In this document: piece by piece, positions 28,226-37,101 of the stretch
Layout of the letters: every line of letters begins with the position of its first letter
Position numbering within the stretch: position 1 is the first letter of the stretch
From: Corynebacterium kefirresidentii
GTDB lineage: Bacteria > Actinomycetota > Actinomycetes > Mycobacteriales > Mycobacteriaceae
Direction of reading: 5' to 3'
Assembly (NCBI GenBank): GCA_002154655.1
Contig: NGUZ01000001.1
Span: forward strand, 372,001 to 436,000
Length of the DNA stretch: 64,000 nucleotides
Program-made: the position numbers and the translations under genes
The notes under the pieces: generated by a model
What the model was told of the DNA's origin: nothing
Database searches by the model: none
The model's input: the letters and a program-made list of their open reading frames with translations, nothing else

Positions 28226-28546
28226 TTACTTGTTGCCGAAAGGCAGGTCGAGGTACTTGTTTGCGAAGGCGAACAGGGTGCCCAGCGCGCCGATAACAGC
28301 GGTGAAAACGCTGATCCAAGCGGTGATTTCCTTAGGATCCATATCCTTGATGGAGGAACCCTCCTCGGTCGGCTCAGTAGTCTTGGTGGTGGTCGCTTCG
28401 GCAGGCTTCTTGTCCTGGGCGGAGGACGCTGGGGTGGAGGCCGCTGGAGTGGTCGGCTCAGCAGCGGTAGCAACGGTGGTGCCTGCGAAAGCGACGGACA
28501 GAGCGGTTGCGCCGGCAACGAGTGCCTTGCGGGAGAAAAGCTTCAT
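28226..28546 (-). CDS. Small secreted protein with C-terminal hydrophobic helix, function unknown
   Basis: 106 residues. A signal peptide (MKLFSRKALVAGATALSVAFAGTT, cut after ATAA) is followed by a Thr/Pro/Ala/Lys-rich disordered linker (about 30-65) and a helix (ITAWISVFTAVIGALGTLFAF) with a short LDLPFGNK end. A good AGGAA ribosome site, a long AT-rich leader and a 15-bp terminator suggest a highly expressed monocistronic gene. The design looks like a surface or membrane-inserted small protein. I do not recognise a family. Confidence 0.75.
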   Translation of the reverse strand: MKLFSRKALVAGATALSVAFAGTTVATAAEPTTPAASTPASSAQDKKPAEATTTKTTEPTEEGSSIKDMDPKEITAWISVFTAVIGALGTLFAFANKYLDLPFGNK

Positions 28547-28775
28547 GTTTGATTCCTAACAAGCTTGGTGCGTTCAAAGACGTTTCAAATACTAGACAGG
28601 CTGACAGGCTTCCGCAACAGTATTGGTAGGTTTTTGTTTACTCGCTGAAATATCTGAAAGTCTGCTGTGTGCTGCAAGTTTACTCTTGTGGCTAGTGTGA
28701 ACTAGGGGAATTTTAGAGGCTTAGTGTTTCTGCAGCTTAGGGCTCATATTCAGGCTCAGGTTAAATTAAGGAAAG
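28547..28775. other. Gene-free AT-rich leader/promoter region
   Basis: No gene is seen. The stretch is clearly more AT-rich than its surroundings and should hold the promoter of the minus-strand small secreted protein. No single -35/-10 pair stands out. The remainder of the gap up to 28898 holds the terminator of the cyclophilin gene. Confidence 0.5.
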
Positions 28776-28827
28776 TAAAAGCCCCAGCGCGTCCGTACGT
28801 TGTGAAAGTGACGAATGCGCGGGGCTT
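28776..28827 (-). terminator. Terminator of the cyclophilin gene
   Basis: AAGCCCC/GGGGCTT with an inner GCGC/GCGC stem around a 26-base loop; on the minus strand it is followed by TTTTAC. Confidence 0.65.
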
Positions 28828-28898
28828 AACCCTTGCCCCCGTTAGGGGGTGTGGGGTGGTGGCAGGGGAGGCGTCGCCAAGCAGGGCTTTTAAAGCGC

Positions 28899-29759
28899 CT
28901 AGGCCTTGACGGTTGCCTTCTTGATCTTGACTTCCTTTGCTGGCTTGCCATCTGGCTGGCCGCCTTCGACGCCGTTCTTGGCAATCTTGTCCATCGTCTT
29001 CATACCTTCGTCGGTAATGGTGGCGAAGTAGGTGTAGTTCGGGGCCAACTCAGAATCGTCATAGTTGAGGAAGAACTGAGAACCATTGGTGTCTGGACCG
29101 CTATTTGCCATGGCAACGGAGCCGCGCGGGTAGATAACGGGGTTCTGTGCATCCTTCTCATCCACCTCGTCGGTGGGGTACTCATCAGCGAAGCTGAAGC
29201 CAGGGCCGCCGGAACCGGAACCGGTCGGATCGCCACACTGCAAAACGTTGATCCCACTCGAGGTCATACGGTGGCAGACGGTGTCATCGTAGTAGCCAGA
29301 CTTTGCCAACTCAGAAATTGCGTTGGTGGCACACGGGGCCTTGGCACGATCCATCTCCATCTCAATGGTGCCCTGAGAAGTCTCAAAGGAAACGGTAACG
29401 GTGCCCTTGGTGGAAATATCCTTTCCATTCGGCTTAGCCGCACCGTTGGAATCTTGACCGGTGTCCTCGTACTTACAGGTCACGGTATCCGGCAGAGCCT
29501 TTGCGCGCTTATCTGCGATCGGCTGTGCCTGTGGGGTTTGCTGCGAGGTCTCAGCTGCGGAGGACTCCTCAGCCTGTACCTTCTCATCGTCGCCTTCGCG
29601 GGTGGACAAGTAGTAAATACCGCCTACCAAGGCGAGGATTACTACGAGGGACGCGAAGACAACGCCCAGCGGGCGTGTCTTTTGCTTGCGTTCGCGGGAT
29701 TTTAGCTCGCGCTCGAGCTTGCTCAGCGCCTCTTCGCCGCGCTTTTTATTATTTGGCAC
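28899..29759 (-). CDS. Membrane-anchored cyclophilin-type peptidyl-prolyl isomerase
   Basis: 286 residues. A charged cytoplasmic N terminus (EALSKLERELKSRERKQKT) precedes one helix (about 32-52) and a disordered acidic linker. The isomerase domain (about 120-280) has the cyclophilin order YYDDTVCHRM, GDPTGSGSGGPGFSFADEYP, GSVAMANSGPDTNGSQFF and FATITDEGMKTMDKIAKNG. It should help fold exported proteins. The start is a GTG with AAAGG upstream. rel-cyclophilin-hydrolase-hisS is the order also found in mycobacteria. Confidence 0.92.
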   Translation of the reverse strand: MPNNKKRGEEALSKLERELKSRERKQKTRPLGVVFASLVVILALVGGIYYLSTREGDDEKVQAEESSAAETSQQTPQAQPIADKRAKALPDTVTCKYEDTGQDSNGAAKPNGKDISTKGTVTVSFETSQGTIEMEMDRAKAPCATNAISELAKSGYYDDTVCHRMTSSGINVLQCGDPTGSGSGGPGFSFADEYPTDEVDEKDAQNPVIYPRGSVAMANSGPDTNGSQFFLNYDDSELAPNYTYFATITDEGMKTMDKIAKNGVEGGQPDGKPAKEVKIKKATVKA

Positions 29760-29901
29760 CGGGAGTCAACCTTTCTAGCGATTTTCGGTGGCATGATTCA
29801 ACCTGACCGAGTTTAGCGGTTCTATACTTCGAAGAAAGCGTGGGCACGTAAATCGGGCTAGTCAATGGCTATTGAGCCAAGTCATAAGTACTCTGGTTTC
29901 C

Positions 29902-30399
29902 ATGGTTGAACCAGATTTTATCGACCCGCCAACACCCACCGTTGGTGAACTTCCCGCAGTGGGAGACCCGCTGCCCGAATTCGAACTCATCGGTACGGAC
30001 CTGAGTCAGATTAGCAATGAGACTTTCGCGGGCACGCGCCTTATTATCTCCATCTTTCCCTCTATCGAAACCCCTGCCTGCCAGGAGCAACTGCGCCGTT
30101 TCCATGAGCAGGTTGCGCAGCTAGATAACACTAAGCTTCTGTGCGTTTCTCGTGACTTGCCTTTTACCCTCAAGCGTTTTTGCGCTGCGGAAGGCATTGC
30201 TGATGTCATCGCCGCCTCCGCATTTCGATCTGACTTTGGAGAGAAATTCGGCGTGACCGTTCGCGATTCCGTATTGGAAGGCCTCCTTGCTCGCTCCGTG
30301 GTCGTGGCCGATGAAAATCACCGGGTGATGCACACACAAATGGTTCCAGGTGTTGTCACTCAGCTTGACTATGACAAGGTGTGGAATATTTTGAGCTAG
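29902..30399 (+). CDS. tpx: Thiol peroxidase
   Basis: 165 residues from the ATG at 29902; a TTG at 29872 would add ten residues and neither has a clear ribosome site. The peroxidatic Cys is in FPSIETPACQEQLRRF, and the resolving Cys in LPFTLKRFCAAEGI, the spacing of atypical two-Cys Tpx enzymes. It reduces H2O2 and organic peroxides with thioredoxin. A TATACT at 29823-29828 could be its -10 box. It is divergent from the cyclophilin gene. Confidence 0.85.
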   Translation: MVEPDFIDPPTPTVGELPAVGDPLPEFELIGTDLSQISNETFAGTRLIISIFPSIETPACQEQLRRFHEQVAQLDNTKLLCVSRDLPFTLKRFCAAEGIADVIAASAFRSDFGEKFGVTVRDSVLEGLLARSVVVADENHRVMHTQMVPGVVTQLDYDKVWNILS

Positions 30400-30483
30400 G
30401 CCGCACAGCGTTGCTGGTCGCGATTCATCTACGAAGACGGGGCCGGGCGGCTCTTTATTCTCTGGGCAGCTAGGGTGGTGGGT

Positions 30484-31119
30484 ATGGAACTCTTCGGTTT
30501 TACTGCCGGTCCCTTTCAGACCAATACCTATGTGATTGCGGAGGGCCGCCGCGCCTTCATCGTCGATCCCGGCATGGATGCTATGGGAAAAGTCCTAGAG
30601 CATGACTTGGACTATGAGGCTATCGTGCTTACCCACGGCCACATTGACCACACACGGGACGCCGGATCCCTTGCAGAAAAGCTCGATATCCCTGTTTATA
30701 TTCACCCCGCTGACAAGTTTATGCTCGCCAGCGGCGAAGGTGTTTCGCCCCAGGCGCAGGAGCTTTTCGACGCCGCCCATATGACCCCCATCAACGACGT
30801 CCGCGAGCTACAAGACGGAGGAACCCTAGAACTCCTCGGCCATACCTTCAGCCTGAAGCATGCGCCCGGGCATTCTCCGGGATGCACCATGATCGTCGCT
30901 GAGGACTTTGCCTTAACTGGTGATGTGCTCTTTGCCGGTGCCATTGGTCGCACCGACCTACCTCACTCGGATCCCAAAGCCATGCAGAAGTCCCTTGCGG
31001 GCCCAGTGTGGAGTTTGGCGGATAACCTCGACATTCTGCCCGGCCATGGTCCCACCACCACCATGCGTAAGGAGAGGGCGACCAATCCCTTCTTCGCTAC
31101 ATTGAGGGAGGTACTGTAA
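30484..31119 (+). CDS. MBL-fold metallo-hydrolase (glyoxalase II-like)
   Basis: 211 residues. The metal motif [10 protein letters not shown] is present, with [10 protein letters not shown] and PGHGPTT carrying the next metal-binding histidines. The substrate may be S-lactoylglutathione-like thioesters, but corynebacteria use mycothiol, so the true substrate is open. It ends five bases before hisS, matching the mycobacterial pair Rv2581c-hisS. Confidence 0.88.
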   Translation: MELFGFTAGPFQTNTYVIAEGRRAFIVDPGMDAMGKVLEHDLDYEAIVLTHGHIDHTRDAGSLAEKLDIPVYIHPADKFMLASGEGVSPQAQELFDAAHMTPINDVRELQDGGTLELLGHTFSLKHAPGHSPGCTMIVAEDFALTGDVLFAGAIGRTDLPHSDPKAMQKSLAGPVWSLADNLDILPGHGPTTTMRKERATNPFFATLREVL

Positions 31120-31124
31120 TACCC

Positions 31125-32414
31125 GTGAGTAATAAAAAGCAGTTTCAAGCCCTGTCCGCTCCTAAAGGTGTCCCAGACTATTTCCCACCGCAGTCGGCCG
31201 CATTCTATAAGGTGCGCCAGACCATGGTGGAGCAGGCACATCTCTCCGGCTTCCAGCACATTGAGCTGCCCATTTTTGAAGACACCGCGCTCTTTGCTCG
31301 TGGCGTAGGCGAGTCCACCGACGTGGTATCTAAAGAGATGTACACCTTCGCCGATCGCGGTGACCGCTCCGTTACCTTGCGTCCAGAGGGTACTGCCGGC
31401 GTGATGCGCTCTGTCATTGAGCACAACTTGGACCGTGGCCAACTGCCCGTGAAGCTTAACTATTTTGGTCCGTTCTTCCGCTACGAACGCCCGCAGGCCG
31501 GCCGCTACCGCCAGCTCCAGCAGGTGGGTGTGGAGGCAATTGGTGTCGACGATCCCGCGCTAGACGCCGAGGTCATTGCTTTGGCAGACCGTTCCTTCCG
31601 CGCGCTGGGGCTTAGCGGCTTCCGCCTCGAGCTCACCAGCTTAGGCGATCGCAATTGCCGCCCAGCTTACCGGGAGAAGCTGCAGGAGTTCCTCTTTAAA
31701 CTCGATTTGGATGAAGAGACCCGCCACCGTGCTGAGATCAACCCTCTGCGTGTGCTGGATGATAAGCGTCCGGAAGTCCAAGAGCAGCTTGTCGATGCCC
31801 CCTTAATGCTCGACCACCTTAATGCGGAATGCCGCGAGCATTTCGAGACCGTCACCGGCATGTTGGATGATATGGGCGTAGCTTATGAGATTAATCCGCG
31901 CATGGTGCGCGGATTGGATTACTACACCAAGACCTGCTTCGAGTTCGTCCATGACGGCCTTGGTGCGCAGTCCGGTATCGGTGGCGGTGGACGCTACGAC
32001 GGCCTGATGGCCCAGCTGGGCGGCCAAGACCTATCCGGCATTGGCTATGGCTTGGGCGTCGACCGCGCCCTGCTGGCTCTTGAAGCCGAGGGCATCACCC
32101 TAGAAGGCGTAGATTCTCGCGTGGACGTCTTTGGCGTGGCGCTGGGTGCCTCCGCAAAGCGCACCATGACCACTCTTATCAACGATCTCCGCAAGGCCGG
32201 CATTTCCGCGGATATGTCTTTTGGAGACCGTGGTCTCAAGGGCGCGATGAAGGGTGCGGACCGCGCAGGTGCACGTTTCGCTCTGGTACTGGGCGAGCAG
32301 GAGCTAGAAAACGGCACCGTTGCGCTTAAGGACCTAGCCGCACACGAGCAGCACGACGTTAATGTCTCTGACCTAGTTTCCGTCCTTACACGGGAAATGC
32401 ACGGCGAGGCTTAA
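31125..32414 (+). CDS. hisS: Histidyl-tRNA synthetase
   Basis: 429 residues, class II. Visible are the N-terminal KGVPDYFPP, motif 2 ([28 protein letters not shown]), the histidine-binding [14 protein letters not shown], motif 3 (GGGRYDGL...[13 protein letters not shown]), and the C-terminal anticodon domain. The start is a GTG. A terminator follows. Confidence 0.96.
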   Translation: MSNKKQFQALSAPKGVPDYFPPQSAAFYKVRQTMVEQAHLSGFQHIELPIFEDTALFARGVGESTDVVSKEMYTFADRGDRSVTLRPEGTAGVMRSVIEHNLDRGQLPVKLNYFGPFFRYERPQAGRYRQLQQVGVEAIGVDDPALDAEVIALADRSFRALGLSGFRLELTSLGDRNCRPAYREKLQEFLFKLDLDEETRHRAEINPLRVLDDKRPEVQEQLVDAPLMLDHLNAECREHFETVTGMLDDMGVAYEINPRMVRGLDYYTKTCFEFVHDGLGAQSGIGGGGRYDGLMAQLGGQDLSGIGYGLGVDRALLALEAEGITLEGVDSRVDVFGVALGASAKRTMTTLINDLRKAGISADMSFGDRGLKGAMKGADRAGARFALVLGEQELENGTVALKDLAAHEQHDVNVSDLVSVLTREMHGEA

Positions 32415-32428
32415 GTTTTGTAGCCGGT

Positions 32429-32460
32429 GGGCATCGCGCTTAGTCGCGGTGCCCTCTTTT
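32429..32460 (+). terminator. Terminator of hisS, overlapping the convergent TetR gene end
   Basis: GGGCATCGCG and CGCGGTGCCC pair (one mismatch) around six bases, then TCTTTT. The 3' arm lies inside the last codons of the minus-strand TetR gene. Confidence 0.8.
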
Positions 32461-33015
32461 AATACCTGCCAAGTAAAGATCAATAATCTTTTCTTGGAGG
32501 TCCGGCTGGTAGGCCTCAACATCGACCTCGCGGGGCCGCGCCAAGCTGAGTAGGCCCACAATGAACTCGAGGTGGGTGACTCCGGGTCCGATCTCGCCGT
32601 GCTGTTGCCCAAGCTCAATGAACCTGCGTCCATTGCTCTCCAAGAGGTCACGCTGAGCGGTTAGCTCGGGGCTCAGAGAATCCAAATCCTGAGGGATGAA
32701 GGCAGGGATGAGGGTATTAAGCTCCATGGTAAGGATATGGGTGGCATAGACGCGGACATACTCAGTGCCGGAATGCTTAGGATCCTCAAAGTCAGCGATG
32801 AGACGCTGTTGGAACCTCGCAAAGGCATCGCCCATATATTCTGCGCAAGCGCGGATAAGGCTCGCGCGGTTAGGGAAGTTGCGATAGACGGTGGCTACAC
32901 TCACCCCGGCTTGTGCGGCTACCTTATCCAAAGCGACATTATCGCCGTGGGATCGGAATAACTGACACGCCGCGGCAATAATAGCTGTGCGGCGGTGAAG
33001 GGCATCTGCGCGCAT
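32440..33015 (-). CDS. TetR-family transcriptional regulator
   Basis: 191 residues. The N-terminal helix-turn-helix reads RRTAIIAAACQLFRSHGDNVALDKVAAQAGVSVATVYRNFPNRASLI; the rest is the ligand/dimer domain. The ATG at 33015 lies ten bases after the serine dehydratase stop, so the two may share a transcript and the regulator could respond to a related metabolite. The target is not known; no palindrome at the operon start was obvious. Confidence 0.85.
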   Translation of the reverse strand: MRADALHRRTAIIAAACQLFRSHGDNVALDKVAAQAGVSVATVYRNFPNRASLIRACAEYMGDAFARFQQRLIADFEDPKHSGTEYVRVYATHILTMELNTLIPAFIPQDLDSLSPELTAQRDLLESNGRRFIELGQQHGEIGPGVTHLEFIVGLLSLARPREVDVEAYQPDLQEKIIDLYLAGIKRGHRD

Positions 33016-33025
33016 GGAGTCTGTT

Positions 33026-34435
33026 TTAGCACTCCACCTGGGACACACTAAAGCCCATGGTCTTAGCCAATCCGCCCAGGGAGGTTTCCTTGTATTTGGA
33101 GAGCATATCGCGGCCGGTCTCTGCCATAGTTTGCACTGCATTATCCAAGGTCACATGATGAGTACCTTCGCCCATCTTGGCCATGCGTGCGGCATTGATG
33201 GATTTCACCCCACCGATGGCATTGCGTTCGATGCACGGAATCTGCACCAATCCGCCAACTGGGTCGCAGGTCAGGCCCAAGTTATGCTCCAAAGCGATTT
33301 CCGCGGCGTTTTCTACCTGCGCCGGAGTAGCGCCGAGCAGCTCTGCCATACCCGCAGCGGCCATAGCGGAGGCGGAACCTACCTCGCCTTGGCAGCCCAC
33401 CTCAGCTCCGGAGATGGACGCATTTTCTTTGATGATCATGCCGATAGCACCGGCGGTCAATAGGTAGCGCCGGGCGGTAGAACGGGTGAAGTCTGCGCGG
33501 AAATCGCGCGCATAGTGCAGTACCGCTGGAATGATGCCGCACGCACCATTGGTAGGTGCGGTAATGACGCGGCCACCGGCCGCGTTTTGCTCATTGACCG
33601 CGAGGGCATAGAGATTGACCCACTCCATGGCGGAGAAACCGCAGCTGGTGTCATCCTGATTTTCCAGCAACTGGGCGTACATCTTTGGGGCGCGACGCGG
33701 CACACGCAGCCCACCCGGTAGTAGGCCCTTGGTGGAAATGCCTTCGGTCACACACTCCCGCATGATGTCCCAGACCAGATCAAGGTGCCGCAACACGAAT
33801 TCGGCGCCGCCTTCGTCACGGTGCAAGGTCTCCTCGTTGGCTAGCACGATCTCCCAGATTGCCTTGTTATGGGCTTCGCACAGATTGAGCAATTCTTCGC
33901 CCGTGGTAAAATGATAAGGAACGGTGTCATCAACCTGCGCTGCGGCTACGCCAGCGGGCACCTCATTGCTTTCAGCGACTTCCGCATCAAGCTCCGAGCG
34001 AGAGAGAATAAAGCCGCCGCCGACAGAGAAGTACTCTTCTTTTTCTGCGATGAGGTTGCCGCTTTCATCCCAAGCACTAAAAATCATGCCATTGGGGTGC
34101 TGAGGAAGTGGTTCGTTATCAAAAGCGATCTCATAGTCCACCGTGCCGCGGGGGCCAGAAATCGTTCCTTCACTGGGAATAAATCCACCTGCGTGCGGCT
34201 CGGCGTCGATAGGCACGCTCAGTGGATCCCAGCCAGCGAGACCGAGGATGACAGCGCGGTCGGAGGCATGCCCGCGGCCAGTGGCGGAAAGGGAACCGCG
34301 CAACTCGGTATACACCTTCGCCGGGTGCTTCTCGAGGGAATCGAGGAATTGCTTAGCCGCGCGCATAGGCCCAACGGTGTGCGAAGAGGACGGGCCGATG
34401 CCGATGGAGAAGATGTCCGTGACGCTAATTGTCAT
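33026..34435 (-). CDS. sdaA: L-serine ammonia-lyase, iron-sulfur dependent, single chain
   Basis: 469 residues. The beta-domain starts with [24 protein letters not shown]. The alpha-domain carries [30 protein letters not shown] and [21 protein letters not shown], which supply the cysteines of the 4Fe-4S cluster. It deaminates serine to pyruvate. The ATG at 34435 has AAAGG upstream. Confidence 0.95.
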   Translation of the reverse strand: MTISVTDIFSIGIGPSSSHTVGPMRAAKQFLDSLEKHPAKVYTELRGSLSATGRGHASDRAVILGLAGWDPLSVPIDAEPHAGGFIPSEGTISGPRGTVDYEIAFDNEPLPQHPNGMIFSAWDESGNLIAEKEEYFSVGGGFILSRSELDAEVAESNEVPAGVAAAQVDDTVPYHFTTGEELLNLCEAHNKAIWEIVLANEETLHRDEGGAEFVLRHLDLVWDIMRECVTEGISTKGLLPGGLRVPRRAPKMYAQLLENQDDTSCGFSAMEWVNLYALAVNEQNAAGGRVITAPTNGACGIIPAVLHYARDFRADFTRSTARRYLLTAGAIGMIIKENASISGAEVGCQGEVGSASAMAAAGMAELLGATPAQVENAAEIALEHNLGLTCDPVGGLVQIPCIERNAIGGVKSINAARMAKMGEGTHHVTLDNAVQTMAETGRDMLSKYKETSLGGLAKTMGFSVSQVEC

Positions 34436-34610
34436 AGTTAAGCTGTGCCGAACCTTTCTGGGTGGATATGTGTTTGGTTCCTAGGGCTTTTCTCGTATCA
34501 AGGGGCAAAGCCGGAAGCGAGGGGAGAGGCAAATTTTCTGTGCCCAGCGTAGCGAAAGTCACACCTTCTATCAATCGCCGCCTATGCGAAGTACAGACCG
34601 CGCCTGTGGC

Positions 34611-35270
34611 CTAGTCGCCGTAGCCATTCAGGAGCTTTCCCAAGGGGATGAAGTTCTCCTTGGCTAGCCGCACAGTAGATCTGCCACCCAACCCCTCCAG
34701 CTCGCCAGCGATTCCAGACACCCTGTCCCTGGGGGCAACCATTTGGTCAGCTAGCTGAATTGCAGAGCGTTCAATGCGGGTGACAAGGCGTTCGCCTTCT
34801 GGAGTGCCCAAGTCCTCCGCAGCCTGAAAAACTCCCGTTGGCACGATATTTGCGTGGAGTTGATTAAACAGTGGGCGAAGCGCGTAGTCCAAAATTAGGG
34901 AGTGGCGTGAAGAACCAGCTGTAGCCGCGATGATTGTAGGAAGATTGTCGAGTGCATGGGGTGCCAAGGTGTCAAAGAACATCTTGAATAGGCCCGAATA
35001 GCTCCCCTGAAATACAGGGGTGACGGCAATGAGCCCATCGGCTTGAGCAACGTGTTCCTGGGCCCGGGTCAACTCCGGCGTCGACGCAGTCCGATCGGTC
35101 ATGGCGGTTGCTAGTTCGAAGGCCAAATCGCGAATCTCAATGACGTCGATCTGGATCCCTTCACCGCGCGCGGCGATTTTGGCGCGGGTAGCCTCTGCGA
35201 GCATGTCTGCCAGCCGACGAGAGGAAGACGGTTGCGATAAGCCAGCTGAGATAACGAGTAGGGAGCGCAT
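34611..35270 (-). CDS. LLM-partnered NAD(P)H:FMN reductase, CE1759-like
   Basis: 219 residues, flavodoxin-like NADPH-dependent FMN reductase. It starts MRSLLVISAGLSQPSSSRRLADML, with the FMN phosphate loop, and has GLIAVTPVFQGSYSGLFKMFFD and AATAGSSRHSLIL. It supplies reduced FMN. It starts two bases after the stop of the luciferase-like monooxygenase, the paired arrangement defined by C. efficiens CE1758/CE1759. Confidence 0.88.
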   Translation of the reverse strand: MRSLLVISAGLSQPSSSRRLADMLAEATRAKIAARGEGIQIDVIEIRDLAFELATAMTDRTASTPELTRAQEHVAQADGLIAVTPVFQGSYSGLFKMFFDTLAPHALDNLPTIIAATAGSSRHSLILDYALRPLFNQLHANIVPTGVFQAAEDLGTPEGERLVTRIERSAIQLADQMVAPRDRVSGIAGELEGLGGRSTVRLAKENFIPLGKLLNGYGD

Positions 35271-35272
35271 AA

Positions 35273-36385
35273 CTAGTGTTCCTTTCCAGGGCTGACCTGC
35301 AGGTGAGAAGAATTGGGCTCAGCGAGCAAGCTAGCGTGTGTCGGCGGGTGAGAAGGAACGTGGCTGGGACGGCGTTGTTCAAAGCGTCGTCGCAGCTCGG
35401 GGACTACTTGGGTGCCAAGGATTTCTATCTGCTCGAGGACTACTTCTTGCGGTAGCCCGGCGTGATCGATGAGGAATAGCTGACGCTGGTAGTTCCCGGC
35501 CCAGTCAGCAAAACTAAGGGTCTTTTCAATTACTTGCTCCACGGTGCCAACGGTCAATGGAGTCTGGGCCGTGAATTCTTCGAGGCTGGGGCCGTGTCCA
35601 TAGACCGGGGCATTGTCGAAGTAGGGGCGGAAGAAATCTTTAGCCTCTTGCTCTGTATCGCCGATAAAGACCTGGCCACCAAGGCCTACAATCGCTTGGT
35701 CCGCTTGGCCGTGGCCGTAGCTTGCAAAACGACGGCGGTAGAGATCTACCATCTGAGCAGTGTGTTCCTTATTCCAAAAGATATTGTTATGGAAGAAACC
35801 ATCGCCGTAATAAGCAGCTTGCTCGGCAATTTGCGGCGAACGAATTGAGCCGTGCCAGACAAAGGGCGGAATTCCATCCAGCGGCGCCGGGGTAGCAGTA
35901 AACCCTTCCAAGGCCGTGCGGAACTTTCCTTGCCAATTAACAACTGGCTCGCGCCAGAGCCTGCGCAGCAGGTGATAATTTTCAATAGCCAGGGGAATGC
36001 CCTGCTGGATATCCTTGCCAAACCACGGATAGACTGGGCCCGTATTTCCGCGGCCCAGCATAAGGTCTACTCGCCCTTGTGCAAGGTGCTGCAGGAAGGC
36101 ATAGTCCTCTGCGATCTTGACCGGGTCATTGGTAGTAATAAGCGTCGTTGCAGTCGAGAGCTGCAAGCGCTTCGTCTGCGCGGCGATATAGGCCAAGTGC
36201 GTGGTAGGAGAGGAAGGTACGAAGGGCGGGTTGTGGTGCTCGCCGGTGGCAAAGACATCCAGGCCAACCTCCTCTGCCTTCAGCGCAATCTCCGTTAAGT
36301 TGCGGATGCGCTCGGCTTCAGAGGGAGTCTTTCCGGAGTTGGGGTCAGTAGTTAAATCCCCAATGCTGAAGATGCCGAATTGCAT
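35273..36385 (-). CDS. Luciferase-like FMN-dependent monooxygenase, CE1758-like
   Basis: 370 residues, TIM-barrel LLM protein. It begins MQFGIFSIGDLTTDPNSGKTPSEAERI and has GLDVFATGEHHNPPFVPSSP and GRVDLMLGRGNTGPVYPWFG. The ATG at 36385 is preceded by AAAGG; an upstream in-frame start would add 11 residues. With its partner FMN reductase it should form a two-component oxygenase; the substrate is unknown. The C-terminal 35 residues are Pro/His/Arg-rich and unlike the core. Confidence 0.88.
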   Translation of the reverse strand: MQFGIFSIGDLTTDPNSGKTPSEAERIRNLTEIALKAEEVGLDVFATGEHHNPPFVPSSPTTHLAYIAAQTKRLQLSTATTLITTNDPVKIAEDYAFLQHLAQGRVDLMLGRGNTGPVYPWFGKDIQQGIPLAIENYHLLRRLWREPVVNWQGKFRTALEGFTATPAPLDGIPPFVWHGSIRSPQIAEQAAYYGDGFFHNNIFWNKEHTAQMVDLYRRRFASYGHGQADQAIVGLGGQVFIGDTEQEAKDFFRPYFDNAPVYGHGPSLEEFTAQTPLTVGTVEQVIEKTLSFADWAGNYQRQLFLIDHAGLPQEVVLEQIEILGTQVVPELRRRFEQRRPSHVPSHPPTHASLLAEPNSSHLQVSPGKEH

Positions 36386-36442
36386 GGTTACCTTTCTATG
36401 CGCTACCCAAGGGCACAAGACGCAATGTGAATGGCTGGCGAA

Positions 36443-36793
36443 TCATTCCCATTCTAGGGCATCGAAAAGCACCGGCAGGTCCGCCGGTGTAACCAAGCGC
36501 AGCGGAGTCTCATTTACTTTGCCGTGCTCTGTGATGACGGCTGCGTACGGGCGGTGTCCTTGGTTATCGGTTTCTGATAGGTGGTCCATCGACTCCTGCA
36601 CACTTACCGTGCGGGCCAGAAAGATGGCGCGATCGCTGGGCTCTTGATACTTCGCTCTATCCGCACTGTCGGCGGCATCGAGTTTGTCCTTATCGCTGAA
36701 ATCCGCGGCGACCCATCGATGCGGCTGCAGGACGCGAAGGGTCTCGGGAGGGGACACCACTATGTCCCGGAGGGTGGAAATCTGCTGTACCAC
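36443..36793 (-). CDS. Small protein with a single CBS-like motif, function unknown
   Basis: 116 residues from a GTG at 36793. The start has no clear ribosome site and could be the GTG pair about 11 codons downstream. The pattern DIVVSPPETLRVLQ...RPYAAVITEHGKVNETPLRLVTPADLPVLFDAL follows the strand-helix order of one CBS domain, which usually works in pairs, so the protein may dimerise. It is divergent from nothing and lies 57 bases upstream of the monooxygenase on the same strand. Confidence 0.55.
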   Translation of the reverse strand: MVQQISTLRDIVVSPPETLRVLQPHRWVAADFSDKDKLDAADSADRAKYQEPSDRAIFLARTVSVQESMDHLSETDNQGHRPYAAVITEHGKVNETPLRLVTPADLPVLFDALEWE

Positions 36794-37005
36794 TGCTGCG
36801 TGCGGCTGAGCGATGAGCTCTGATTTGTAATAGCGGGCGTGGGAAAGGAGTTCTTTGCGTTCACGATGGAGCGCAGGGTTTTAAGATCATGAAAGCGGCC
36901 AAGAATGCACTAGTTCGGTGCATGGTGATAGGTGCCAGTGTGGAGAAGGGTGGAAAGGGAGGGCGTCGCCAAGCGCGGAGTGCTTGCAGCGCCCTGGGAT
37001 AGGGA
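36794..37005. other. Gene-free stretch between two minus-strand genes
   Basis: No gene is seen. An imperfect hairpin with arms GGGCGTCGCCAAGC and GCTTGCAGCGCCC lies at 36960-36994. A closely similar GGCGTCGCCAAGC occurs at 28870-28882. The rest is likely promoter sequence for the small CBS-like gene. Confidence 0.4.
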
Positions 37006-37049
37006 TAAGAAAATCCGCTAGCCCCGGCACAGTCGGTATGGCTAGCGGA
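37006..37049 (-). terminator. Terminator of the zinc peptidase gene
   Basis: TCCGCTAGCC and GGCTAGCGGA form a perfect ten-bp stem with a 16-base loop; the minus strand then reads TTTTCTT. Confidence 0.85.
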
Positions 37050-37101
37050 GGTGGCGAGTCCGTCTAGGCTCTTAGAGGATAGGCGGCGGCCAAAAGTAGT
37101 T

